Shown here: positions 43,055 to 51,133 of the stretch, one piece after another
Position numbering within the stretch: the first letter of the stretch is position 1
How the letters are laid out: each line of letters starts with the position of its first letter
NCBI GenBank assembly: GCA_001940725.1
Contig: MDVR01000046.1
Coordinates: 1-51,354 of the forward strand
Reading direction: 5' to 3'
DNA length: 51,354 nt
Source: Candidatus Heimdallarchaeota archaeon LC_2
GTDB taxonomy: Archaea > Asgardarchaeota > Heimdallarchaeia > Heimdallarchaeales > Kariarchaeaceae
Program-made: the position numbers and the translations under genes
Notes under the pieces: generated by a model
Told to the model about the DNA's origin: nothing
Database searches by the model: none
What the model saw: the letters and a program-made list of their open reading frames with translations, nothing else

Positions 43055-43667
43055 GTTTATTGTTATGATCAATGTTGTATGCAGGATTACTTGTTTTCTC
43101 AAATAATTCCTTCAATACTTCTCCGAGAATAAACGAAACAGCGATTTTACCTCCAGCAGGTAATTTCTGATCTTCTTTTGCAATATAACGTTTACATTCA
43201 AGACTTGTTTCAGACAGATAGGGTAAGATCTCCTCAACAGCAACTATCCTTTCTTTGCTCTCCACGAATTCAAAGACTTGCTGGTAGACAATATCCTCGA
43301 GAGGTAATGAAATAGATGTCTGATACTCGGAAACGAACTGGGATTGTGTTTGTAACAGCTTGGACAAGAGTGATTTAATGATCATTAGATCGTCTTCAAG
43401 AGATCCAACTTTGTGTGAAGTCCTGTCTGAACTCTCTCTGATACTTTCTATGGCTTGATCTATACGATCATTGAGGTTATCCTGTTCATCTAGTTCATTC
43501 CTCAGTATAGATTGATTTACCATAGTCCTAATCATCCGAGCTAAGTTACCTCGATGATGAAGATTCGCATGATTTTGCCAGGATACTTTTTCCGAGGTTT
43601 CTAGTTGTAGTTGATATTTTACTCGGGAATTTTGAAAATGTTTATCTTGAGAAATTTGGTGATTCAC
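43023..43667 (-). CDS. Coiled-coil protein of unknown function preceding the integrase
   Basis: Codes for 214 residues from GTG 43667. Residues 55-105 form a likely coiled coil (DRIDQAIESIRESSDRTSHK), and the C-terminal half is helical (LPAGGKIAVSFILGEVLKEL). The 3' end overlaps the integrase start, so the two are probably translated together. It may be an accessory factor of the recombinase; no family recognised. Confidence 0.6.
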   Translation of the reverse strand: MNHQISQDKHFQNSRVKYQLQLETSEKVSWQNHANLHHRGNLARMIRTMVNQSILRNELDEQDNLNDRIDQAIESIRESSDRTSHKVGSLEDDLMIIKSLLSKLLQTQSQFVSEYQTSISLPLEDIVYQQVFEFVESKERIVAVEEILPYLSETSLECKRYIAKEDQKLPAGGKIAVSFILGEVLKELFEKTSNPAYNIDHNNKHDFGRSTFDF

Positions 43668-43854
43668 CGGGTCACAATCATGATCTTGAGTTAAAAATGT
43701 ATGGAAGTCAGGATGAAAATTGCGAGGATTATGAATATAATCAGTGAAAAGTAAAATACCTGCCTAAGAATATATAGTTCATGGAAAACCACAGAATAAG
43801 AATATAATATATTTCAGTACTTTAAAAAGCGAATTGTATACAATAAAATATGCT

Positions 43855-44727
43855 TCACAGTTTATCCTTGAGTTTCATTAGCAATTTCCTAATAAAATTG
43901 GATAATAGTAAATCTATCTTGAGTCGCCCTGGGGGCCCACCAAGAGCTACGTCAATATTACTTGACTTCCTATCAAAAGTGAATTTACAATCAACCGTAT
44001 CCCATTTTCTCGATATACTATCCCCCTTGGAATTAACTCCTCTACTACCACCATTATATATCCAATCGAGATAAGGCCGGCATTCAATGAGAAAGTACCA
44101 GAAGTACTGTTTACACTTGTAGACTGGGATATGGAATAATGTGAACCACATTGTCATCTCCTGGATAAAAGGACGTGTTATCTCAATGAAATCGAGTGAG
44201 GGTAAATCTTCATGCATGATATTAATAATTTCATCCACATCATCAAAGTAGTTGTATTCAATTACTGAAGGAAACCAGTAATAACGACAGGCGAAATCAC
44301 GCTGAATTGCACCAGCAATATCTAATAATTGATTGAAATAATCTTGATTTGCTTGAGAATTTCTTATTCTTTTCTTCACATTTATTCCCCAGGATTTTAA
44401 CCAAATTCTTACAATCTGAAAATGCCATTTTCTTATATTTTTTTCAATATCTACAATAATTGTGAAATCAGCAGACCCATCTCTCTTGGATTTCTGGTAT
44501 TTGGAGTATGCCTTATCAATTAAATTACTAATTTTATTTACCCATTTTTCAAAATCTTTTCCGGTGTGTTTGGAAGTAAGTCTCTTGGTTGCATATAATG
44601 AGGATAACATTGCCTCTTTTAATACTAATATTGATTTTATTTTTCGCGAATTATTGATTGTTGAAACCATCATTATATTATATGTGGTCAAATCTATATA
44701 AAGAACAACCGCGTATTTAATTTTCAT
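43855..44727 (-). CDS. Hypothetical protein, 290 residues
   Basis: Rich in aromatic and charged residues (FACRYYWFPSVIEYNYFDDV, WFTLFHIPVYKCKQYFWYFL). It has no clear membrane helix or catalytic motif. The N-terminus (KYAVVLYIDLTTYNIMMVST) is strand-like. It lies between the integrase operon and the interrupted tRNA gene. Family unknown; probably part of the integrated element. Confidence 0.5.
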   Translation of the reverse strand: MKIKYAVVLYIDLTTYNIMMVSTINNSRKIKSILVLKEAMLSSLYATKRLTSKHTGKDFEKWVNKISNLIDKAYSKYQKSKRDGSADFTIIVDIEKNIRKWHFQIVRIWLKSWGINVKKRIRNSQANQDYFNQLLDIAGAIQRDFACRYYWFPSVIEYNYFDDVDEIINIMHEDLPSLDFIEITRPFIQEMTMWFTLFHIPVYKCKQYFWYFLIECRPYLDWIYNGGSRGVNSKGDSISRKWDTVDCKFTFDRKSSNIDVALGGPPGRLKIDLLLSNFIRKLLMKLKDKL

Positions 44728-44891
44728 TATTTATATTTTCACAATTTTAACGTGGTTCAGAGTGTCCGATAATATGATTTAACCGCATTTAAGTCAATTC
44801 ACGGGCATTGTATTGATGCAGTATCGCAAAACATTAAACTACTAGGGTGATTTTCAATATGTATTTGGGAAGAAATTCCTTTCTACACTGT

Positions 44892-45054
44892 GGGCTCGTG
44901 GTCTAGTCCGGTTATGAATTACTGCGTTGCGATTCAGTGATTGACACACGTTTCCTTGACGATAGGATCGATTTATCGACCTAGCAACCTGGAGAAAAAT
45001 TTTGCTGAGGTAAAATTTTCTGAGAGGTCCCCGGTTCAAATCCGGGCGGGCCCA
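44892..45054 (+). tRNA. tRNA (Val- or Pro-like) with about 88 nt of internal interruption
   Basis: GGGCTCG (44892-44898) pairs with CGGGCCC (45047-45053), A follows as discriminator, and the T arm CCCGG-TTCAAAT-CCGGG is perfect. The D arm reads GTCTAGTCCGGTTATGA. Between the D arm and the variable loop lie about 115 nt instead of about 27. That stretch folds into three hairpins (AATTACTG/CAGTGATT; TAGG-TCGA/TCGA-CCTA; an AAAATTTT pair), so more than one intron is likely. TTGACAC near 44941 would suit an anticodon loop GAC (Val), but I could not fit a full anticodon stem, so the identity is open. Confidence 0.7.
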
Positions 45055-45067
45055 CTATAATTCTATA

Positions 45068-45928
45068 CTAATATCTTAAAGTTTTTTCAAATGAATCCCA
45101 ATCTAAATTATGTTGTTCCATGAAGTTTTTGATTTTTTCTGATTGAATCAATTTTGCAAATTTAATAACGTCCTGTCTTGAGTAAATGAATAATTCCGTT
45201 CCATTTTTACGAAAGTTTCCTTTTGGACTAATGCCTTCTCGAACACAGAAATCTGTAACAAAACGCAATAATGATCTACTAGCATTTGAAAAATTTAACT
45301 CTATGTTTTTTGTACGAGTGTCTCTCCTGATATGAAAATAAATTGAACCATCTGTATCAAACAATCCTTTCATACAAGATGTAGATAAATCTCGATTTTC
45401 TTTAATCCAATGTGGTACATCTACTTGATTTTTTACCTTATTACCTATTTGTAAACCGAGATTCAATAGTTCATCAACAATTCCTTTTCTAGTAAATACT
45501 ATTCGATGTGTATTACTATCTTTAGCTTGAGAATTTGAGGGTTTATGGAGAAATGTTTTCTCTAAATGATGATTAACATACACAATATACTTTCTTTCTT
45601 TGAGGCTGTTCAAAGAAATAACTACCGCATATTCACCTAAATGTCCATCACCTAAGACAATTCCTATTGCTTCTGCAGTCGCCCTGTTTTTCTTAAAAGT
45701 ATATGATTTATATCGATCCTGAGGAGATATTTTTCGGAAATCAATTTGGTAATCAGTGATTCTTTGCAACTTTTGGAATGAACTCATATTCATATTGCGA
45801 CTAGAGTACACATGGTTTTTAAAATTCGACCCTATCGCATTACTTATTATTCTAAGACTATATCCTTTGGACTTCAAATAAGCATAAATTTCTTTCCAAT
45901 TTGCTGATACATAATTGTGTTTGTTCAA
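45068..45928 (-). CDS. LAGLIDADG homing endonuclease, copy 2
   Basis: A 286-residue protein with two LAGLIDADG motifs, AEAIGIVLGDGHLGEYAVV (about residue 85) and CMKGLFDTDGSIYFHIRRD (about 190), both with their acidic residue. The N-terminal 60 residues (WKEIYAYLKSKGYSLRIISN) look like a helix-turn-helix. It is closely similar along its length to the neighbouring copy 1. The start is TTG 45928. Its stop lies 14 bp from the 3' end of the intron-bearing tRNA gene, in convergent orientation. Confidence 0.85.
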   Translation of the reverse strand: MNKHNYVSANWKEIYAYLKSKGYSLRIISNAIGSNFKNHVYSSRNMNMSSFQKLQRITDYQIDFRKISPQDRYKSYTFKKNRATAEAIGIVLGDGHLGEYAVVISLNSLKERKYIVYVNHHLEKTFLHKPSNSQAKDSNTHRIVFTRKGIVDELLNLGLQIGNKVKNQVDVPHWIKENRDLSTSCMKGLFDTDGSIYFHIRRDTRTKNIELNFSNASRSLLRFVTDFCVREGISPKGNFRKNGTELFIYSRQDVIKFAKLIQSEKIKNFMEQHNLDWDSFEKTLRY

Positions 45929-45949
45929 ATCACATCGAACCCTCTTTTG

Positions 45950-46918
45950 TTAGTATTTCGTCGACTTTCCTAAGGCGTCATATCCTAAATTATGTCGTTT
46001 CAAAAAATTTTTAATTTTCTCAGATTGAATTAAATCTGCAAATTCGGTCACTTTATACCTTGAGCCAAAAGCTATATTCGGGCCATAGGGGCCATTTGGT
46101 CTTATTCCTTCTTGAGTACAAAAATCATAAAAAAAATCCAGCAAAGGTTTGCTTACACTGCAAAAACTCAAATTTATACGTCTCGTCTTAGAAACCTTAT
46201 TTTTTGTAAATGAGATACAACCATCTGTATCAAACAAACCCTTCACACAAGCTCGAGAAAACTCTCGATTCTCTTTAATCCAATCTGGGACTCCAACTTG
46301 ATTTTTAACTTTATGGCCTTTCTGTAATCCCAAATTTACAAGTTCATCAATGATACCCTTACTATTGAAAACAACTTTGTGAGCTTTTGAATCCTTAGCT
46401 GGATAATTCGCTGGTTTCTTTTGAAAAGTTTCCCTAAGGAAGCGATTTACATATTTAACATACTTCTGTTCCTTTTCTCCATTCAATGATATTGTGAGTT
46501 CTTTTGTGACTAAATGTCCATCACCCAGCACGATGCCAATAGCTTCAGCAACGTCTCGATTTTTTTCAAATTTATAAGACTGATACCTATCTTGAGGTTC
46601 TATAATGGAGTGTTCAATTGCTGAACCCGTTATACTTTGTAATTTCTCAAATACAGAGTAATCCATGTTATAACCAGAATATACTTGATTTCTAAAATTA
46701 GATCCAATCATTTTATTTATTGACCGAAGAGTATAACCTTTGGATTTCAAATCGTTGTATATTGCTTGCCAATTGGCGGACACATACTTTTGTTTACTAG
46801 TAAGGCCTTTACCTAATTGTTTACTTCTAAGTTTTCCATTCTCCTTTTCAGGTAGACCCAATACAATTTTTGCATATGCTTTAACCACCTTGCTAATCAT
46901 TTTAAAAATATATTTCAC
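45950..46918 (-). CDS. LAGLIDADG homing endonuclease, copy 1
   Basis: A 322-residue paralogue of copy 2: AEAIGIVLGDGHLVTKELTI and CVKGLFDTDGCISFTKNKV are the two motifs, and the helix-turn-helix-like NWQAIYNDLKSKGYTLRSIN matches as well. It has about 40 extra N-terminal residues with a basic segment. GTG 46918 overlaps the stop of the 78-residue ORF by four bases (GTGA). The 21-bp gap to copy 2 suggests one transcript. The two copies probably arose by duplication and have diverged considerably. Confidence 0.85.
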   Translation of the reverse strand: MKYIFKMISKVVKAYAKIVLGLPEKENGKLRSKQLGKGLTSKQKYVSANWQAIYNDLKSKGYTLRSINKMIGSNFRNQVYSGYNMDYSVFEKLQSITGSAIEHSIIEPQDRYQSYKFEKNRDVAEAIGIVLGDGHLVTKELTISLNGEKEQKYVKYVNRFLRETFQKKPANYPAKDSKAHKVVFNSKGIIDELVNLGLQKGHKVKNQVGVPDWIKENREFSRACVKGLFDTDGCISFTKNKVSKTRRINLSFCSVSKPLLDFFYDFCTQEGIRPNGPYGPNIAFGSRYKVTEFADLIQSEKIKNFLKRHNLGYDALGKSTKY

Positions 46919-47151
46919 GCTCCGTAACCTCTCTCAGAATGTCGCCATTCAGATTTCTTCACTCGAATAAGTGCAGGAACTGAGTGAGGTCTCGATCCCT
47001 TGGACTTAACCAAAGAATCCGTACTTCCTTCTGCTTCTCCCTCATCTTTCGGTTCACACGTAGATGAGTTCATAAAAGACAGGTTTTCCGTGACTTTTAT
47101 CACCGACGGATCATAAACGCCAGCGTTTGGACCAACTATTTGTGTATTCAA
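46915..47151 (-). CDS. Small ORF after TnpB (detached tail or omega-RNA region)
   Basis: Codes for 78 residues (MNTQIVGPNAGVYDPSVIKV, ending ...SEWRHSERGYGA). It starts 42 bp after the TnpB stop and overlaps the next endonuclease gene by four bases. In IS200/605-type elements the DNA just 3' of tnpB encodes the guide (omega/re) RNA and the element's right end. The ORF may be the former tail of TnpB, or the region may act as RNA. No protein family recognised. Confidence 0.4.
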   Translation of the reverse strand: MNTQIVGPNAGVYDPSVIKVTENLSFMNSSTCEPKDEGEAEGSTDSLVKSKGSRPHSVPALIRVKKSEWRHSERGYGA

Positions 47152-47193
47152 ATGATCTATATTATCTCTTGAATTCCTAATTCGTCGTTTCAG

Positions 47194-48651
47194 TCATGTG
47201 CTAACAGGACTTAGTCCACTTTCACCATTTGTCATGAAAAATGGTTTCAGATTTGGTGTAAGATCAAAATATGATGCAGCTCGTTTTGCAATATTTGTAG
47301 CCCCGTTGAAATCAGCGTGACCCCTCCAACCACATGAAGAATTACGGCATACAAAATAATCCTGTTTAGGACGATTACCTCTTTGAGCACATTTCCAACA
47401 AGTTTGAGAAGTATATGCCTCAGATACTTTTGCAAATCGAATTATGGGGCGAATTTTGTGTAATTTATACTCAAGTAAATCAGTAAATTGTGAATAAGCC
47501 CATCGATGAATCCTCTTTCGATGATTTTTAGTTGCTTTTCCCTTTATTGCACTTTTTCTGATACCTTTTAATTTGCCAAGGCCAATGTAAAGATCAAAAT
47601 AAACTGCAACATATTTGATGAAATATATTAACTCTGCAGTTAATTGATGATTGATTTCAAATTTAAGTCTAGATCGCTTATTTCCTATATCTCTAATTAG
47701 TTTGAGCTTACCATCAACATCATTATTTGAATTACTCTTATCTTTAGCAATTGAATTTTTAATATTTGAATATCGTCTTTCCAGTTTTGTAAGAGATTTT
47801 TTCGTATTTCTAATGAGATTGGAAGTAATAAATTGTTGTTGAACTATCCCATATTTTGTCAGTACGGAAATGGCTACATCTTGTTTTATTCCTAAATCTA
47901 TACCCAGAACTGCAATCGGTAAATTCTTTTTATTTGCTAAATGTTCTCCAGAAAATCTAGTTTGTTTAATAGAGAAAATAGCCAAGTATTTTTGTTTTAC
48001 TCTTTTAATTCTTAATGACTTAATATCTCCCTTTTGTAGCTGAGTCCTGTGATAACTAGAAATTTTTAGAGGTAGATCAAGATATTGATGTCTAATCTTC
48101 TTATGATTATTAGAATTAATTCCTAAATTAGAATCCATACTATCCATTAAAGATACAATGTAAGAATCTATATTTAGTTTAAATCTTCTATATCCAATTG
48201 ATCTTGGTAATGGTTTGTTGATATTAGGTTTGCCTGAATTCTCCTGTTTAGACTTACTTTCAAGATGACCTAAATATATACCACATGCAGTATCCCGACA
48301 TTCTTTCATCTCATTCAACGAGATACGGGGAAAATATGCTTTGAAGTCATGTGGTACAATAGGTCTATGCTCTGTTGTTGCAGTGAGTAAATCTAATTTA
48401 CCTTTGTCAATAGTAAATCTGAATTTCTTTTCATTATTCACATTACTTCCTTTTTTACTTTTCTTAGTTCTCTTCAATTCAATCTTCGAAACCAAATCAT
48501 ATTTATGACACTCAATGATATGCAAGTACTTCTTAATTATCCGAGTATCTCTGCCCATTATCTGTCTCAAACGTTGACGAGTAGATTTGGAAAGTTTCTC
48601 ATTATCAATACCTATCTTCACCGATGTAATGAGCTGATTTTTCCTCTTCAT
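47194..48651 (-). CDS. tnpB: TnpB (RNA-guided nuclease of IS200/IS605-like elements)
   Basis: A 485-residue protein. RuvC-I is VLGIDLGIKQDVAISV, the zinc ribbon is TSQTCWKCAQRGNRPKQDYF and VCRNSSCGW, and RuvC-III is GHADFNGATNIAKRA. At the RuvC-II position the usual E-x-L-K reads YIGLGKLKGIRKSA, with Gly in place of Glu. Such a change is known from TnpB groups with a rearranged active site that are close to Fanzor. The N-terminal part is basic and long. There is no tnpA nearby. The start is ATG 48651. It is likely an RNA-guided nuclease that helps keep the element; activity is unproved. Confidence 0.9.
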   Translation of the reverse strand: MKRKNQLITSVKIGIDNEKLSKSTRQRLRQIMGRDTRIIKKYLHIIECHKYDLVSKIELKRTKKSKKGSNVNNEKKFRFTIDKGKLDLLTATTEHRPIVPHDFKAYFPRISLNEMKECRDTACGIYLGHLESKSKQENSGKPNINKPLPRSIGYRRFKLNIDSYIVSLMDSMDSNLGINSNNHKKIRHQYLDLPLKISSYHRTQLQKGDIKSLRIKRVKQKYLAIFSIKQTRFSGEHLANKKNLPIAVLGIDLGIKQDVAISVLTKYGIVQQQFITSNLIRNTKKSLTKLERRYSNIKNSIAKDKSNSNNDVDGKLKLIRDIGNKRSRLKFEINHQLTAELIYFIKYVAVYFDLYIGLGKLKGIRKSAIKGKATKNHRKRIHRWAYSQFTDLLEYKLHKIRPIIRFAKVSEAYTSQTCWKCAQRGNRPKQDYFVCRNSSCGWRGHADFNGATNIAKRAASYFDLTPNLKPFFMTNGESGLSPVST

Positions 48652-48664
48652 TCTATCACTAAAA

Positions 48665-48843
48665 TTGTAAATGGTCTATGATCATTAGTTGCACAAAATG
48701 CAACTAGAAGTAATTAGAGAGTTGGGTATATAAAGTCGTGAAGTAGAAAAATCTATTTTGTTCAACGATAATTCCAAAAATAAATTAAGAAAATATACCC
48801 TGGGAAAATTAAATTTTACACTATCTTGTAAATGGTCTATGAT
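48665..48843. repeat. 18-bp direct repeats upstream of tnpB
   Basis: TTGTAAATGGTCTATGAT occurs at 48665-48682 and again at 48826-48843, 161 bp apart, directly before the tnpB start. It may mark the left end of the element or a duplicated promoter part. Confidence 0.75.
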
Positions 48844-49212
48844 GAATAAATCTCTTGTTCATCATTATCTGCATTCTTGATTTCTAATCTTAAAATATTC
48901 ATTGGGACAATCTTAATTTAAGTTGAAAATTGAGAGCTTGATATCTTTCTCATTGTAAGTATTGTTACTTACCTTGAAAATAATGAATATTAATAATCAC
49001 CTACCTGATCCTGGCATCGATGTTCAAATGATTAAGATGGTTTTTCATGGCGTCGGTATTCTGAATATGATAATCACATTCATGAGATAAATAATATATA
49101 CCAAATTCCAAACAAATTAGGAGGTTATCATAAGTAGTTTTTATACTCAATTTTAGCTAAGAAATTAGAGAGGCGTTTCCCAGTACTAATAATACAAAAT
49201 CCCACATAATAG

Positions 49213-49340
49213 GCAAGGCACTCTGAAAAGAGTAACGGTTACATATTATTGGGATGCAAACAGGCTATTGGAGGTATTTCCACCAATAGTGGGGTTCCTG
49301 TCAGTAACCCTATTGTAGCGTCTTCGGGCAGTTACAAGAA
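49213..49340. ncRNA. Possible structured RNA
   Basis: Within an 825-bp gap between tnpB and the sensor gene this stretch is less A+T-rich than its surroundings and folds locally. It contains GTAAC-G-GTTAC (49232-49242) and CTATTGG-A-GG-TATTT-CC-A-CCAATAG (49265-49289), then GGGTTCCTGTCAGTAACCC, and ends GCAGTTACAAG. An archaeal H/ACA-type RNA would also end in ACA, but I could not assign the boxes or a target. The rest of 48844-49476 shows no gene. Confidence 0.3.
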
Positions 49341-49476
49341 AAGTATATATTTTTCAACTGATCACTTCTATGTCAGATAAATTATTTTTAAAATTCATAA
49401 AAATAAAATCACGAATTGTTTCACTTTGAAATTCAACACACTGTTTTTATTGTCAAAAGCCGATACATTATATGAA

Positions 49477-50355
49477 ATGAGTCAATATAAGCGATTAGCA
49501 AAATCACTCCTACTCGCCGAAACTATTTTTTTGATCTTGATAATTGTATTTGTTCCTTTGGGGACAGGATATTTAGATTATATCAAAGAACCCCCAATCA
49601 CTAATTGGGGACTAAATTATGAAGAATCTGAAGTTTTCCAAATGAAAATTCATACAATGGAGATATATTATGAATTTACTAGTAATGGAACAAAATTAAT
49701 AGCTACTGAACAAGGATTGTATTATGCTAATTATTTTCCGACTAATTATGGTGGATATAGAGATCATAAAACGCCTTTGTTTAATTTTTCAGGAAATTCG
49801 GTTTCCAATAAAATCATTGATTTTGAAGTATTAAAAATTGACTATGAATCAACTCAATATGGAGTTGATGGAAAAACTGTAGATGTTGCTACAATTCTGA
49901 TAGTTGATCAAGGGACAAGTATGATTATTCCTGCACATAGTGATCAAGCTAGATCACCTGTCTCTATTGATTTTAGATTTGAAATAAATGGAAGTTACTT
50001 ATTTGAAAAATCGACGTATCTTCCAATATTTGATTCAGAAAATAGTCGAAATGCATTCAATCAAATGGTGAAAAGAGAACCATCAGTTAATATTAACCCT
50101 CAAGAAAAAATAAATCAAAATAAATACATTTATCCATCTGCATCGATACGTGAAGAACAATATGGTAAGAGTATTTACAGTTGGTCTCCTTACATCAATT
50201 GGACTTTTTATCCAGATTCATCCCGATTTAAATTCGTGGATTATATTATCCATGAAAAAAATCGGTCAATAGTTATTGATGGTGAGATTATTAATTATAC
50301 ATTTTATGTGAATCTAGAAATTGAATGGATATATCCAGAGATGATTCCAAAATGA
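49477..50355 (+). CDS. Membrane-anchored extracellular protein, possible sensor partner of the downstream regulator
   Basis: About 292 residues from ATG 49477 (MSQYKRLAKSLLLAE). One N-terminal helix (TIFLILIIVFVPLGTGYLDY) is followed by a beta-rich outside domain with several N-x-S/T sites (SNGTKL, FNFSGNS, WTFYPDSS, INYTFYVN). The stop overlaps the next start as ATGA, so the two proteins are made together. TTG 49426 could add 17 residues but is less likely. Unknown family. Confidence 0.65.
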   Translation: MSQYKRLAKSLLLAETIFLILIIVFVPLGTGYLDYIKEPPITNWGLNYEESEVFQMKIHTMEIYYEFTSNGTKLIATEQGLYYANYFPTNYGGYRDHKTPLFNFSGNSVSNKIIDFEVLKIDYESTQYGVDGKTVDVATILIVDQGTSMIIPAHSDQARSPVSIDFRFEINGSYLFEKSTYLPIFDSENSRNAFNQMVKREPSVNINPQEKINQNKYIYPSASIREEQYGKSIYSWSPYINWTFYPDSSRFKFVDYIIHEKNRSIVIDGEIINYTFYVNLEIEWIYPEMIPK

Positions 50356-50960
50356 AAGTTCCATCATTTTTAGCACATAAGGCTACATTGCCTATACTGT
50401 ACATAATTTTACTTTTTGAAATTGTAACTACATATTTTGTTGATTTAAGAATCCAAACCATGATACTGATTATTGGAGGAATAATTAGTGTTGGTATACA
50501 TTTAGGATATAATTATCAAAAACCTAAAGATGAACGTTGGGTGAAACTTAGAGAATTGTTGAGATGGATTATGATCTCCCAGCATCTACTCCCAGGTATA
50601 GAAGATGATTTACAAGATTTGGACTCTGAATTAGTAAAAGAGTTTCAAGAATTATCACTTGTTCCATTCATTGAATTGCGATATGTAGAGGAAGTTAGAG
50701 AAATAGGCGTGGATGGATTATTGATCTTAATCTATCTCATGTATCGATCACCCGAATATAGTGATGTAAAAACACTTGAAACAGATTTGTACATTCCAAG
50801 GGTAACTGTTTATCGTAGCTTGAATCGACTTGTCGATCTGCAATTAATTGAAACTAAACAATCCGTATCTCGCCCTAATGTGTCGTTTTACACAAATACA
50901 GAAACTGGGGAAAGTATTGTATTGGATTTATATCAATTGATCCAGAAAAATCATTTATAG
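50352..50960 (+). CDS. Membrane-anchored winged-helix transcription regulator
   Basis: About 202 residues. Two helices at the N-terminus (ATLPILYIILLFEIVTTYFV and MILIIGGIISVGIHLGYNY) precede a cytoplasmic winged helix at residues about 125-195 (GLLILIYLMYRSPEYSDVKT, IPRVTVYRSLNRLVDLQLIE, PNVSFYTNTETGES), of the MarR/PadR-like kind. ATG 50352 overlaps the upstream stop by four bases. The layout suggests a two-protein one-step signalling pair: outside sensor plus inner-membrane DNA-binding effector. Targets unknown. Confidence 0.7.
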   Translation: MKVPSFLAHKATLPILYIILLFEIVTTYFVDLRIQTMILIIGGIISVGIHLGYNYQKPKDERWVKLRELLRWIMISQHLLPGIEDDLQDLDSELVKEFQELSLVPFIELRYVEEVREIGVDGLLILIYLMYRSPEYSDVKTLETDLYIPRVTVYRSLNRLVDLQLIETKQSVSRPNVSFYTNTETGESIVLDLYQLIQKNHL

Positions 50961-51133
50961 TAAATTCGATTGTTGTAAATATCCAGATAACGAATGAAAA
51001 AAATACCTAGAATGAATATTATCATCAGTTAAAACTGTTATTTCTTCACACTAAGAACGTTAGAATTTTTGGAAATACTTCTGTCATTAATGCTAATATC
51101 TTATTTAGATCGAATCTACAATTCCTCCTTATG

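Larger units (their letters stand above)
34871..45056. mobile_element. Proposed integrated element bounded by tRNA 3' ends
   Basis: The 10.2-kb stretch carries a tyrosine recombinase, a D5/SF3-type helicase, an AbrB-like regulator, a toxin-antitoxin-like operon and many unrecognised small genes, and has tRNA 3' sequences at both ends. That content is typical of archaeal integrated plasmids or viruses. The 27-bp terminal identity is inverted rather than direct, so simple Campbell-type integration does not explain it. An internal inversion, or boundaries elsewhere, must be allowed for. Confidence 0.45.

Noticed and set aside
44854..45039. Minus-strand 61-codon frame
   Set aside because: Antisense of the interrupted tRNA gene.
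34871..45056. Simple attL/attR pair
   Set aside because: The two 27-base identities are inverted, not direct, so they cannot be the product of one ordinary integration.
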